A stretch of 64,000 nt of DNA from positions 5,672,501 to 5,736,500 of the forward strand of contig NZ_CP089391.1 of the NCBI RefSeq assembly GCF_027594865.1. The letters are read 5' to 3'. Below the pieces are notes generated by a model that was given only the letters and a program-made list of their open reading frames with translations, did no database searches and was not told the DNA's origin. Below, in pieces: positions 16,923 through 26,486 of this stretch. Source of the stretch: Bradyrhizobium xenonodulans. GTDB taxonomy: Bacteria; Pseudomonadota; Alphaproteobacteria; Rhizobiales; Xanthobacteraceae. The translations under genes and the position numbers were made by a program. Position 1 is the first letter of the stretch. Each line of letters starts with the position of its first letter.

Positions 16923-16951
16923 CCGGCGCGTGGATCAACTCCACGCGCCGG
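16923..16951 (+). promoter_or_regulatory. Hairpin between xoxF and xoxG
   Basis: A perfect 12-bp stem (CCGGCGCGTGGA, 16923-16934, with 16940-16951) closes a TCAAC loop, 18 bases past the xoxF stop and 35 before the xoxG start. There is no T-run. It probably reduces read-through or protects the xoxF transcript, so that xoxF is made in excess over xoxG. Confidence 0.6.
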
Positions 16952-16985
16952 CTCGTCTCCACCTGATGCCTACGAGGACAATCTC

Positions 16986-17507
16986 TTGCGTAAAATCTGC
17001 TCTGTCATTGCTGCGATGATCTTCGTTGCTTCGGGGGGAATTGCCGTTGCGGACGGCCCGGGCGACCCGACTGCTGTGAAGAAGGAAGACGACGGAAAGT
17101 GGCTCGATAAAGAAGGCACCCCGACCTACAAGATTTCGGCGGACGGCACCGTGGACTGGTTCACCTATTCCGGATACCGGCGCTATCACTCCGACTGCCA
17201 CGTCTGCCATGGCCCCGACGGCATGGGATCCACCTACGCACCGGCGTTGAAGGACTCGGTCAAGACCATGAGCTATGGCGACTTCCTCGGCGTCGTCGCC
17301 TCCGGCCGCAAGAACATTTCGACCGCGCAGGAGAACGTCATGCCTGCCTTCGGCGACAACCCCAACGTCGCCTGTTACATGGACGATCTTTACGTCTATC
17401 TCCGCGCCCGCTCCGACGAGGCGTGGGGCCGGCAGCGCCCCTCCAAGAAGGAGGAGAAGAATGAGGCCTATACCAAGGCGGAAGACGCCTGCATGGGCAA
17501 GAAATGA
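16986..17507 (+). CDS. xoxG: Cytochrome c of methanol oxidation, XoxG type
   Basis: A 173-residue cytochrome c that takes electrons from XoxF. It starts at TTG 16986 with a GAGGA site upstream; the signal peptide runs to about residue 22. Haem is bound at CHVCH (71-75), with Met119 in NVMPAFGD as likely sixth ligand. Two further Cys (130 in VACYMDD, 169 in EDACMGK) give the four-Cys pattern of the methanol-metabolism cytochrome family. It lies 80 bases after xoxF, separated by a hairpin. The rare TTG start may lower its translation. Confidence 0.9.
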   Translation: MRKICSVIAAMIFVASGGIAVADGPGDPTAVKKEDDGKWLDKEGTPTYKISADGTVDWFTYSGYRRYHSDCHVCHGPDGMGSTYAPALKDSVKTMSYGDFLGVVASGRKNISTAQENVMPAFGDNPNVACYMDDLYVYLRARSDEAWGRQRPSKKEEKNEAYTKAEDACMGKK

Positions 17508-17567
17508 ACGTTGCGGAGACTGCCGAGACTACCTCTTGGCGTCTTGCGAGAATTTGAGGAGTTACCG

Positions 17568-18677
<1,110 letters not shown>

Positions 18678-18710
18678 CCCGAAAGTGTCACCCCCAAGGA
18701 GGATCGACCC

Positions 18711-19274
18711 ATGACTGTTGCACTCCATCCCTCGATCGATAACGGCATCAAGCAAGGCAGCGGCAGCTTCGCCGGCGGCACGCTGGCCTGCAAATGCAAG
18801 GACCACCCGGTCAAGGTCGGCATCAAGGGCGACGTCGCCCACAACCACGCCTGCGGCTGCACCAAGTGCTGGAAGCCGCAGGGCGCGAACTTCTCTGTCG
18901 TCGCCGTGGTGCCGCGCCAGAACGTCACCGTGCTCGAGAACGGCGACAAGCTCCAGGTCGTCGACCCCTCCGCAGTGATCCAGCGCCACGCCTGCAAGGC
19001 CTGCGGCACGCACATGTACGGCCGCATCGAGAACAAGGGCCATCCGTTCTACGGCCTCGACTTCATCCATCCCGAGCTGTTCCAGGAGCAGGGCTCGCAG
19101 GCACCGCAATTCGCCGCCTTCGTCTCTTCCGTGATCGAGTCGGGCGTGAAGCCCGAGCAGATGGCGGGCATCCGTTCGCGGCTGAAGGAAATCGGGCTCG
19201 AGCCCTATGACTGCCTGTCGCCGGCGCTGATGGACGCGATTGCGACCCATGTGGCGAAAGCCAAAGCCGCCTAG
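18711..19274 (+). CDS. gfa: Glutathione-dependent formaldehyde-activating enzyme Gfa
   Basis: A 187-residue zinc protein that promotes condensation of formaldehyde with glutathione, giving the substrate of the preceding dehydrogenase. Zinc sites are visible as CKCKDH, then the HACGCTKCW block, and [20 protein letters not shown] precedes the ATG. It is 33 bases after frmA in the same direction, so xoxF-xoxG-frmA-gfa reads as one pathway cluster. Confidence 0.95.
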   Translation: MTVALHPSIDNGIKQGSGSFAGGTLACKCKDHPVKVGIKGDVAHNHACGCTKCWKPQGANFSVVAVVPRQNVTVLENGDKLQVVDPSAVIQRHACKACGTHMYGRIENKGHPFYGLDFIHPELFQEQGSQAPQFAAFVSSVIESGVKPEQMAGIRSRLKEIGLEPYDCLSPALMDAIATHVAKAKAA

Positions 19275-19300
19275 GCAAGGCCGACTGACTTCGCCGTGCC

Positions 19301-19343
19301 CCGTCCGCTCGCTGGCCCCGACCAGCGCCAGCGAGCCGGACGG
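19301..19343. terminator. Hairpin after gfa
   Basis: CCGTCCGCTCGCTGG (19301-19315) pairs with 19328-19343 with one bulged base. It begins 27 bases past the gfa stop and lacks a T-run. It is likely the 3' end or a processing barrier of the xox transcript. Confidence 0.55.
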
Positions 19344-19505
19344 GTCCGGTCCCGGAATAATCGCGGCGATGCCGCCGCCGCTGTACCCTGCGTATGAGGG
19401 CCATGAGCTCCTCAGTCCTGGTCTCTGAATGACTGCGCAGTGCCGCCCGCTTCCCTCTTGAAGTCCGCGCCTCTGCGTTTCTCCCTCCCTCGACTGAGGC
19501 ATCCT

Positions 19506-19547
19506 GCTTCGTCCGCGCAGTTCTTCTGCCGGACGAAGCTTTTTTTT
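19506..19547 (+). terminator. Rho-independent terminator without an adjacent gene
   Basis: A perfect 10-bp stem (GCTTCGTCCG, 19506-19515, with 19530-19539) is followed at once by eight T. It is the only textbook intrinsic terminator I found in the window. It ends plus-strand transcription 232 bases past gfa. The stretch 19344-19505 and the bases 19548-19905 hold no credible gene. Confidence 0.85.
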
Positions 19548-19905
19548 GCGCCGCGCCCGTTTCGGGAGGCGCGCGAGCGTGATGCCGCGCCCTGCTTTTG
19601 ACAAACCATCGATGCAATCTTTTCCCGCCGAAGAGAGCTGACCAAGAACACTTGGCTGTGAACACCGAACCGCTGCGACCTCTGCTAGGATCGCGGCGTC
19701 ACGATGCCGCGCGAATTCAATTAATCAAGAATAAGACGGGAGGTATCGAGCACATCCGGACATCACGATTCGCATTCCTGCTTCCTGCCGGGATCTGCCC
19801 GCGCAGGAGAACCGGCCGGAATGGCGACACGACACAACGGACCATTGCGCCGATCTCGGTTGGCCATGTTGAAATCGACATGCTTATGAAGAGCGAGGGA
19901 CCATC

Positions 19906-20358
19906 ATGATCAAGGTGAAGATCAACGGCCAGGAACAGAGCTGGGACGGCGACCCGGATCTCCCGCTACTCTGGTTCCTGCGTGACGAGGCCGGACTGAC
20001 CGGCACCAAATACGGCTGCGGCCAGGCCCTGTGCGGCGCCTGTACCGTCCTCGTCGACAAGGAGGCCGTGCGCGCCTGCGTCACGTCGGTCAACGATGTC
20101 GCCGGGCGCGAGATCACCACGATCGAGGGGCTGCATCCGAATGGCGATCATCCGGTGCAGAAGGCCTGGCGTCAGGTCAACGTGCCCCAATGCGGCTTCT
20201 GCCAGGCCGGCCAGATCATGCAGGCGGCCGCGCTCCTGATGGAGAACCCGAAACCGTCGCACGACCAGATCCGCGAGGCGATGGCCGGCAACATCTGCCG
20301 CTGCGGCTGCTACCAGCGCATCGAGAATGCAGTCCATCTCGCATCGACGGGAGTGTGA
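19906..20358 (+). CDS. 2Fe-2S subunit of a molybdenum hydroxylase (IorA-like)
   Basis: A 150-residue small subunit of the xanthine oxidase family. An N-terminal ferredoxin-like [2Fe-2S] site is in [13 protein letters not shown] and the second, helical site in QCGFCQAG and NICRCGCY. It passes electrons from the molybdenum site to an acceptor. The closest described relatives are isoquinoline 1-oxidoreductase alpha and periplasmic aldehyde dehydrogenases. The large subunit starts 2 bases after the stop. Having no signal of its own, it is probably exported with its Tat-bearing partner. Confidence 0.92.
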   Translation: MIKVKINGQEQSWDGDPDLPLLWFLRDEAGLTGTKYGCGQALCGACTVLVDKEAVRACVTSVNDVAGREITTIEGLHPNGDHPVQKAWRQVNVPQCGFCQAGQIMQAAALLMENPKPSHDQIREAMAGNICRCGCYQRIENAVHLASTGV

Positions 20359-20359
20359 C

Positions 20360-22672
20360 ATGAATTTCATCGAGAATCCGGCGAAGCTTCGTGGCTTCGA
20401 AAAGCACATCAAGGTCGAGAAGGTCTCGCGCCGCAGCATCCTCAAGGGGCTCGGCATCACCGGCGGGTTCGTGCTCGCCGCCCCCGTGATGTCGCGCCAG
20501 GCGCTTGCCTACGAGACCGGTGCCGGCAAGATGCCGCACGGCGTCGTGGTCGATCCGCGCGTCTTCGTTTCGGTCGCCCCGGACGGCATCGTCACGATCG
20601 TCGGGCACCGTTCCGAGATGGGCACTGGCGTGCGCACCAGCCTGCCGCTGATCGTGGCCGAGGAAATGGAAGCCGACTGGTCCAAGGTGAAGGTAGCGCA
20701 GGCCCATGGCGACGAGGTCAAGTTCGGCAACCAGGACACCGACGGCTCGCGCAGCACGCGGCATTATCTGATCCCGATGCGCCAGATCGGCGCCTCCGCC
20801 CGCACCATGCTGGAGCAGGCCGCCGCCAAGCGCTGGGGCGTGCCCGCGACCGAGGTCAAGGCCGTCAATCACGAGGTCGTCCATAGCGCGACCAGCCGCA
20901 AGCTTGGCTTCGGCGAGCTCGCAGCCGACGCCGCCAAGGAATCGGTCCCGAGCATCGAAGGCCTCAAGCTGAAGGACCCCAAGGACTTCCGCTATCTCGG
21001 CAAGGGCCAGGTCGGCATCGTCGACCTCCACGACATCACCACCGGCAAGGCGCGTTACGGCGCCGACGTGCGCCTGCCCGGGATGAAGTATGCCGTGATC
21101 GCGCGTCCGCCGGTGACCGGCGGCAAGCTGGTCTCGTTCGATCCGGAAGCCGCACTGAAGGTTCCCGGCGTCGACAAGGTGATGCAGGTGCGCGGCTGGC
21201 CGTGGCCGTCGAAATTCCAGCCGCTCGGCGGCGTTGCCGTGATCGCGCGCAACACCGGTGCGGCGATCAAGGGCCGCGATGCGCTGAAGCTGGTCTGGGA
21301 CGACGGCGACAACGGCAAATACGACTCGATCGCCTATCGCAAGGAGCTCGAGGAGGCCTCGCGCAAGCCCGGTCTCGTCCTGCGCAAGGAAGGCGATGCG
21401 GACGTCGCCCTGAAGGGCGCCGACAAGGTCGTCGTCGGCGAATACTACGTCCCCCATCTGGCGCATGTCAGCATGGAGCCGCCGGTGGCGGTGGCCGACG
21501 TCAAGGGCGACAAGGCCGAGATCTGGGCGCCGGTGCAGAGCCCGGGCGGCACGCGCGAGGACGTCGCCAAGACGCTCGGAATTCCCGAGGGCAACGTCAC
21601 GGTCAACGTCACGCTGCTCGGCGGCGGTTTCGGCCGCAAGTCGAAATGCGACTTCGCGCTCGAGGCCGCGCTGCTGTCGAAGGAGCTCGGAGCGCCCGTG
21701 AAGGTGCAGTGGACGCGGGAGGACGACATCCACAACGGCTTCCTGCACACCGTCTCCGTCGAGCGGATCGAGGCCGGCCTCGACAAGAGCGGCAAGGTGA
21801 TCGCCTGGCGCCACCGCAGCGTGGCGCCAAGCATCGCCTCGACGTTTGCGGCCGGAACCGTGCATCAGGCTCCATTCGAGATCGGGATGGGTCTGGTCGA
21901 CATGCCGTTCGAGATCGCGAACATCAGTTGCGAGAATCCGGAAGCGGCCGCGCACACCCGCATCGGCTGGTTCCGCTCGGTCTCCAACATCCCGCGCGCC
22001 TTCGCGGTGCAGTCGATGGTCGGAGAGATCGCACAGGCGACCGGCCGCGACCAGAAGGACATGCTGCTCGAGCTGATCGGCTCGCCCCGCATCGTCAAGC
22101 CGACGGTGAAGGACCTCTGGAACTATGGCGAGCCCTATGACAGCTACCCGATCGACACCGCGCGCCTGCGCAAGGTGGTCGAGCTGGTCGCCGAGAAGGG
22201 CGAGTGGGGCCGCAAGGTGCCCAAGGGCCACGGCATCGGCATCGCCGTGCACCGCAGCTTCGTCAGCTACATCGCGACGATCGTCGAGGTCGCCGTCGAC
22301 GAGAAGGGCAAGCTTACGGTACCGCGGGTCGACACCGCGATCGACTGCGGCACCTATGTCAACCCCGAGCGAATCGCCTCGCAGATCGAGGGCGCGGCGA
22401 TCATGGGGCTGAGCCTCGCCAAATACGGCGAGATCAGCTTCAAGGACGGCAAGGTGCAGCAGAAGAACTTCGACGACTTCCAGGTCATCAGGATGGACGA
22501 GTCTCCCGTGGTGACCAATGTCTACATCGTGCCCCCCGGTCCCGACACACCGCCGAGCGGCGTCGGCGAGCCCGGTGTTCCGCCGTTCGCGCCGGCGCTG
22601 ATCAACGCGATCTTCGCGGCGACGGGAAAACGCATCCGCTCGCTGCCGATCGGCAAGCAATTGGAGGCGTAA
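20360..22672 (+). CDS. Molybdopterin-binding large subunit, Tat-exported (IorB-like)
   Basis: A 770-residue molybdenum subunit of the xanthine oxidase family. The N-terminal [11 protein letters not shown] starts a twin-arginine signal, so the enzyme works in the periplasm. Cofactor-binding blocks are [15 protein letters not shown] near residue 85, [15 protein letters not shown] in the middle, and [18 protein letters not shown] with the expected active-site Glu near the C-terminus. There is no FAD subunit, as in isoquinoline oxidoreductase and periplasmic aldehyde oxidases. The nearby quinoproteins suggest oxidation of aldehydes made in the periplasm, but the substrate is not shown. Confidence 0.92.
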   Translation: MNFIENPAKLRGFEKHIKVEKVSRRSILKGLGITGGFVLAAPVMSRQALAYETGAGKMPHGVVVDPRVFVSVAPDGIVTIVGHRSEMGTGVRTSLPLIVAEEMEADWSKVKVAQAHGDEVKFGNQDTDGSRSTRHYLIPMRQIGASARTMLEQAAAKRWGVPATEVKAVNHEVVHSATSRKLGFGELAADAAKESVPSIEGLKLKDPKDFRYLGKGQVGIVDLHDITTGKARYGADVRLPGMKYAVIARPPVTGGKLVSFDPEAALKVPGVDKVMQVRGWPWPSKFQPLGGVAVIARNTGAAIKGRDALKLVWDDGDNGKYDSIAYRKELEEASRKPGLVLRKEGDADVALKGADKVVVGEYYVPHLAHVSMEPPVAVADVKGDKAEIWAPVQSPGGTREDVAKTLGIPEGNVTVNVTLLGGGFGRKSKCDFALEAALLSKELGAPVKVQWTREDDIHNGFLHTVSVERIEAGLDKSGKVIAWRHRSVAPSIASTFAAGTVHQAPFEIGMGLVDMPFEIANISCENPEAAAHTRIGWFRSVSNIPRAFAVQSMVGEIAQATGRDQKDMLLELIGSPRIVKPTVKDLWNYGEPYDSYPIDTARLRKVVELVAEKGEWGRKVPKGHGIGIAVHRSFVSYIATIVEVAVDEKGKLTVPRVDTAIDCGTYVNPERIASQIEGAAIMGLSLAKYGEISFKDGKVQQKNFDDFQVIRMDESPVVTNVYIVPPGPDTPPSGVGEPGVPPFAPALINAIFAATGKRIRSLPIGKQLEA

Positions 22673-22744
22673 AGCGCTGCAACAAGAGGAAGCGCAATAG
22701 AAGTCTATCGCGCTTGGGAACACAAGGCGACCTCGCGCCGTTTG

Positions 22745-22771
22745 CATCGATCTGACAGGAGCAGATCGATG
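22745..22771 (+). promoter_or_regulatory. Hairpin with ribosome site in its loop and ATG in its stem
   Basis: CATCGATCTG (22745-22754) pairs perfectly with CAGATCGATG (22762-22771). The 7-base loop ACAGGAG is the ribosome binding site, and the last three stem bases are the ATG of the gene at 22769. Folding would hide the start codon while showing the ribosome site. Confidence 0.65.
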
Positions 22772-23029
22772 ACCAACATCTCAAAAGCGCTCGCAGTCTC
22801 GTTGCTGTCGAGCGCTTTTCTTTTGACCACCGCTGGCGCGTTCGGCCAGAGCAACACGACGCCGCCGACTTCCGCGACGCGTCCCACCACGCCGGACCAG
22901 AACTCGCTGCCCAACGCCAATGCCCCGCCCGCCTCAACCACCCAGACCACCGGGCAGACCAACACCGATCCGAAGGTTCAGGAGATGAACCAGAAGGAGA
23001 AGGACAAAGTGGACAGGCAGGGGAAGTAG
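22769..23029 (+). CDS. Low-complexity exported protein
   Basis: An 86-residue protein with a signal peptide (MTNISKALAVSLLSSAFLLT, cleaved near AFGQ) and a mature part made almost only of Thr, Pro, Asn, Ser, Gln and Ala, ending in a charged Lys/Asp/Glu-rich tail. It is predicted to be disordered in the periplasm. The start codon lies in the hairpin described at 22745. It has the same general design as the protein at 32653, without alignable motifs. No function can be assigned. Confidence 0.65.
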   Translation: MTNISKALAVSLLSSAFLLTTAGAFGQSNTTPPTSATRPTTPDQNSLPNANAPPASTTQTTGQTNTDPKVQEMNQKEKDKVDRQGK

Positions 23030-23069
23030 TTGCTGCCGCTTTGCATCGTCACCCCCATCGCGCACGGCA

Positions 23070-23101
23070 AAATGCGGCGGACGTTGCCGTCCGCCGCATT
23101 T
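23070..23101. terminator. Bidirectional hairpin between convergent genes
   Basis: A perfect 14-bp stem (AAATGCGGCGGACG, 23070-23083, with 23088-23101) closes a TTGC loop. It sits between the ends of the convergent genes at 22769-23029 and 23141-24880, where one structure could serve both strands. Confidence 0.65.
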
Positions 23102-23140
23102 GCCCCCTGACGCTCCGCTTCTTCGATCCGCCCGCGGAGC

Positions 23141-24880
23141 TTATTTCTTCAGCGCGAACACCCAGATGACGCCGCCCTGCGGCACGTTGGACTCGATGCC
23201 GATATTGTTGGTCACGAGAGCATCCTGGATGCGCTGTGCATCAACGCCCCAGCCTGACTGGATCGCGATGTATTGCGTACCGTCGATCTCATAGGACGAA
23301 GGCATGCCCATGATGCCGGAGTTGGTCTTCTGCTCCCACAACAGCTCGCCGGTCTTGGCGTTGAAGGCGCGGAAGTTGCGGTCGTTGGTGCCGCCGACGA
23401 AGACTAGATCGCCTGCGGTCGCCGTCACCGAGCCGAACAGCTGCGACTTCGGGAAGTTGTGCTGCCACACCTTCTTTCCAGTCGCCGGATCCCAGGCCTG
23501 GAGCTCGCCGAAATGATCCGCTCCCGGCTTGGTCTTCAGGCCGATGTCCTCGGGCTTGGTGCCGAGCCAGAGTTCGCCGGGCTTGAGCGGGAGCTTCTCG
23601 CCGGTGAAGCCGCCGCAGAAATTCTCATTGGCGGGCACGTAGACGAGGCCGGTCTTCTGGCTGTAGGCCGCCGAGGGCCAGTCCTTGCCGCCCCACAGCG
23701 AGGGGCAGAACTCCACGCGCTTGCCGACCACCGGCTTGTGCGCGGGATCGACGATCGGCTTCCCGCTCTCGGGTTCGATGCCCTTCCAGACGTCGGTGGA
23801 AACGAACGGCCAGCCGGCGACATAGTTGATCTTGGTCGGCGTGCGCTCGAGCACCCAGAAGATCGCGTCGCGGCCGGGATGGATCAGGCTCTTGATGCTG
23901 CGGCCGTCACGTTGCAGATCGACCAGCATCGGCGCGTCGACTTCGTCCCAGTCCCAGGAATCGTTCTGGTGATATTGGTGATGGGTCTTGATCTTGCCAT
24001 TGCTGGGATCGAGCGCGAGCACCGACGAGGTGTAGAGATTGTCGCCGGGGTGCATCTCGCCGGGCCACGGCGCAGCATTGCCGACGCCCCAATAGATCGT
24101 CTTGGTGTCCTTGTCGTAATTGCCGGTCATCCAGGCCGAGCCGCCGCCGTTTTTCCAGTCGTCGCCCTGCCAGGTGTCGTGACCGGGCTCGCCCTCGCCG
24201 GGAATGGTGTAGGTCCGCCACAGCTCCTTGCCGTCCTTGGCATCGAAGGCGGCAACGTAGCCGCGCACGCCGAACTCGCCGCCGGAGCCGCCGACGATGA
24301 CCTTGCCCTCGACGACCAGAGGCATCAGGGTCATGTATTGCCCCTTCTTGTAGTCCTGCACCTTGGTGTCCCACACCACCTTGCCGGTCTTGGCGTCGAG
24401 CGCGACGACGTGGTCGTCGGTGGTGGCGAGATAGAGCTTGTCCTCCCAGAGGCCGACGCCGCGGCTGGTCGGATGCAGTTGGAACAGATCGTCGGGGAGC
24501 TGCCGCTTGTAACGCCAGTATTCGTCGCCGGTCTTGGCATTCAGTGCGATCACCTGCCCCATCGGGGTCGCCACGAACATCACGCCGTTGTTGACGATCG
24601 GCGGCGCCTCGTGGCCTTCGACCACGCCGGTGGCGAAGGTCCAGACCGGCGTGAGATTCTTCACGTTCGAGGTGTTGATCTGGTCAAGCGGGCTGTAGCC
24701 CTGCCCGTCATAGGTGCGCCGATAGAGCATCCAGTTGCTCGGTTCCGGATTTTCCAGGCGCTGCTGGGTGACCGGAGCATAGTTCTCGATCGGCCCGGCG
24801 ATTGCGGCGTTCGCGGCAAGACACGTGAAGGCAACGAAGCCGGACAGGTACCATTGCTTCCTGGTCATCGACATTTTCAT
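23141..24880 (-). CDS. PQQ-dependent dehydrogenase lacking the vicinal cysteines
   Basis: A 579-residue periplasmic quinoprotein with a signal peptide to about AAIA (residue 28). The metal ligands Glu202 and Asn268, catalytic Asp310 and lanthanide-type Asp312 (SWDWDE) are present. At the place of the usual adjacent Cys pair the sequence reads LHPTSRG (residues 135-141), so the disulfide ring next to PQQ cannot form. The propeller repeats AKTGDEYW, AKTGKVVW and ATGKKVW are clear. AGGGG precedes the ATG. A Rieske gene lies 133 bases upstream on the same strand. It probably oxidises an alcohol other than methanol; the loss of the Cys pair sets it apart from the other two quinoproteins here. Confidence 0.92.
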   Translation of the reverse strand: MKMSMTRKQWYLSGFVAFTCLAANAAIAGPIENYAPVTQQRLENPEPSNWMLYRRTYDGQGYSPLDQINTSNVKNLTPVWTFATGVVEGHEAPPIVNNGVMFVATPMGQVIALNAKTGDEYWRYKRQLPDDLFQLHPTSRGVGLWEDKLYLATTDDHVVALDAKTGKVVWDTKVQDYKKGQYMTLMPLVVEGKVIVGGSGGEFGVRGYVAAFDAKDGKELWRTYTIPGEGEPGHDTWQGDDWKNGGGSAWMTGNYDKDTKTIYWGVGNAAPWPGEMHPGDNLYTSSVLALDPSNGKIKTHHQYHQNDSWDWDEVDAPMLVDLQRDGRSIKSLIHPGRDAIFWVLERTPTKINYVAGWPFVSTDVWKGIEPESGKPIVDPAHKPVVGKRVEFCPSLWGGKDWPSAAYSQKTGLVYVPANENFCGGFTGEKLPLKPGELWLGTKPEDIGLKTKPGADHFGELQAWDPATGKKVWQHNFPKSQLFGSVTATAGDLVFVGGTNDRNFRAFNAKTGELLWEQKTNSGIMGMPSSYEIDGTQYIAIQSGWGVDAQRIQDALVTNNIGIESNVPQGGVIWVFALKK

Positions 24881-24903
24881 GGACGTTCCCCTTTTTCATC
24901 CGT

Positions 24904-24942
24904 CTGAATTCTTGTTTTGAATTTTTGTCTTTTGAATTCTAG
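24904..24942 (-). promoter_or_regulatory. AT-rich tandem repeat before the third quinoprotein gene
   Basis: GAATT recurs at 24906, 24919 and 24934. Read on the minus strand this gives two AATTCAAAA units and a related third one at 13-15 bp steps, within about 40 bases of AT-rich sequence in an otherwise GC-rich region. It lies 24-62 bases upstream of the start at 24880, a place for a promoter or regulator site. Confidence 0.4.
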
Positions 24943-25013
24943 TCGTTGGTCCCGTCGTCCGCCCCGCGGCGGATGCGGCCTCTCGTGACGCGGGCGCTTT
25001 CCCGCACCGTCCA

Positions 25014-25667
25014 TCATCCTGGCTGCACGCCACCTACCTTTCCGATGAAGTTGCCGGCGACGCTGAGCGAGGTGTCAGCGAGCTCGAGCGGCAGGGCCGC
25101 GAGCCGTCGCGGCGCCGGCCCGAACACGACCTGCGCGCCCACGCGGGGATCGTATTCGGAGTTGTGGCACATGCACTTGAACACGTCCTTGTCGCCGACA
25201 TCGCTCTTGACCCAGGCGGTGACGGGACAGCCCGCATGCGAGCAGATCGCCGAATAGGCGATGATGCCGTCGACGGCGCGCGCGCGGGTTTTCTCGTCGA
25301 GTTCGGCGGGATCGAGCCGGATGATCAGGATCTCGTTGAGGCGTGAGGCGTTGCGCACGACCGATGTCTTGGGATCTTTCGGCCAGGCATGCACCGGCGG
25401 CCCACCGGGCGGGACATCGGCGGCCGTGATGAGCTTTCCTTCCCGGTCACCCTCGGAGAAGACCAGCAGGTCGCCCTTCTGTGGCCGCTCGTCGGAGCCG
25501 GGCGGATCTTCACCCGCACGCGCCGGCGTGGAACAACCAAGGCAAGCGGTGGTGGCGAGCGCACCAAGCAGCAGCGTGCGCCGCGTCTGCTCCGGGCCTG
25601 CGTCAACTTCAGGTTCCGCAGAACTCTCGGACGATGAGGAATTGTTATTGAGCGATGCGCACGACAT
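25014..25667 (-). CDS. Tat-exported Rieske [2Fe-2S] protein
   Basis: A 217-residue protein with the Tat-like TRRTLLLGALATTACLGC near residues 28-45. The Rieske cluster is bound by Cys142 and His144 (CSHAGC) and Cys165 and His168 (CMCHNS); Cys147 and Cys167 can form the usual disulfide. The second box lacks the usual Gly after His (HNS rather than HGS). The chosen ATG at 25667 gives a 29-residue acidic lead before the arginines; earlier ATGs at 25772 and 25802 are possible. No cytochrome b gene is adjacent, so it is not an ordinary bc1 subunit. It may take electrons from the quinoprotein encoded next to it. Confidence 0.82.
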   Translation of the reverse strand: MSCASLNNNSSSSESSAEPEVDAGPEQTRRTLLLGALATTACLGCSTPARAGEDPPGSDERPQKGDLLVFSEGDREGKLITAADVPPGGPPVHAWPKDPKTSVVRNASRLNEILIIRLDPAELDEKTRARAVDGIIAYSAICSHAGCPVTAWVKSDVGDKDVFKCMCHNSEYDPRVGAQVVFGPAPRRLAALPLELADTSLSVAGNFIGKVGGVQPG

Positions 25668-25885
25668 GCACGCTAGCAGGCGCTGGAACTCTGCCGAAAA
25701 CAAGGCGGAGAATTGGCGCCGCAATGCATCAATATGGCTTTGCTCGCGTAGATTGCGCGCAACTGAGTGCATTCCCGCGCATATTGGCGATTGCAACGTC
25801 ACATCGCGCGATCGGCATGATGATTTTGCAGATCAGACTGACGATGTTGGAATTGGTGCGGCGCGCTCGGCCTCGGCAATCGTTG

Positions 25886-26350
25886 TCAGGACCTGAGCAC
25901 GTGTCGCGGCGCAGCGATGCACCCGGCGATGGTTGCCGATGCCATCTCAAAACTGTCGGCGATGCGACGCGCCCTGTCGATGAAAAGGCTAGCCGCCGGC
26001 GGCGGGCAGACTTCGCGCGCGGTTTGCTCGAACAGGTCGAGCCAGCGGTCAAAGTGATTGCCGACCAGGCTCAGCGGCATATGCGCCCGCATCGGCGAGC
26101 CATGATAGCGGCCGCTCATCAGCACGACCGACGACCAGAAATCCCTAAGCTTGGCGAGATGCTCGTCCCAATTCTGCACGACTGCGAACACCGGCCCGAG
26201 CAGCGCGTCCTCGCGCACGCGTCCGTAGAAGCGGGTGACGAGCTCCCCGATCATCTCCTCTGTAATCCCGGTGCGCTCGATCGCGTCCTGGGTCAGCAGG
26301 TTCCGCCGCGCGGCCGCCGCCTCGCGCTCGGCCTTCAGTCGATCCGACAT
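25886..26350 (-). CDS. Group III truncated haemoglobin
   Basis: A 154-residue globin with the short 2-on-2 fold. Features are the early helix VTRFYGRVREDALLGPVF, the FWSSVVLMSGRYHGSP segment, and the likely proximal His90 in MRAHMPL. The ATG at 26350 has GAAGGAC upstream; the longer frame upstream is Arg-rich shadow. Such proteins bind O2 or NO and are linked with nitrosative stress or low-oxygen respiration. It follows the dehydrogenase gene at 26487 by 136 bases on the same strand. Confidence 0.87.
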   Translation of the reverse strand: MSDRLKAEREAAAARRNLLTQDAIERTGITEEMIGELVTRFYGRVREDALLGPVFAVVQNWDEHLAKLRDFWSSVVLMSGRYHGSPMRAHMPLSLVGNHFDRWLDLFEQTAREVCPPPAASLFIDRARRIADSFEMASATIAGCIAAPRHVLRS

Positions 26351-26486
26351 GTCCTTCGTTATCCGCTTTCGTTGTTCCCGCGGGCCGCTCGTCCGACATT
26401 GTCGGGCCAATTGCGCGCGGCGTCTTTGTCGCAGCGCAAATTGCGGGAATCGGCGGCGGGTGTTGAACGCCCGCCGTCGCGCTTGA

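Noticed and set aside
15160..16962. A 600-codon open frame antisense to xoxF
   Set aside because: It is a shadow of strong third-position GC bias in xoxF; no start signals or recognisable protein.
19598..19909. A 103-codon plus-strand frame before the 2Fe-2S subunit gene
   Set aside because: No ribosome site, no domain, and it runs into the start of the real gene in another frame; probably promoter or leader DNA.
20216..22747. An 843-codon open frame antisense to the molybdenum hydroxylase genes
   Set aside because: Its product has no domain features and is Arg/Leu/His/Asp rich, as expected from the complement of GC-rich coding DNA; the plus-strand genes are certain.
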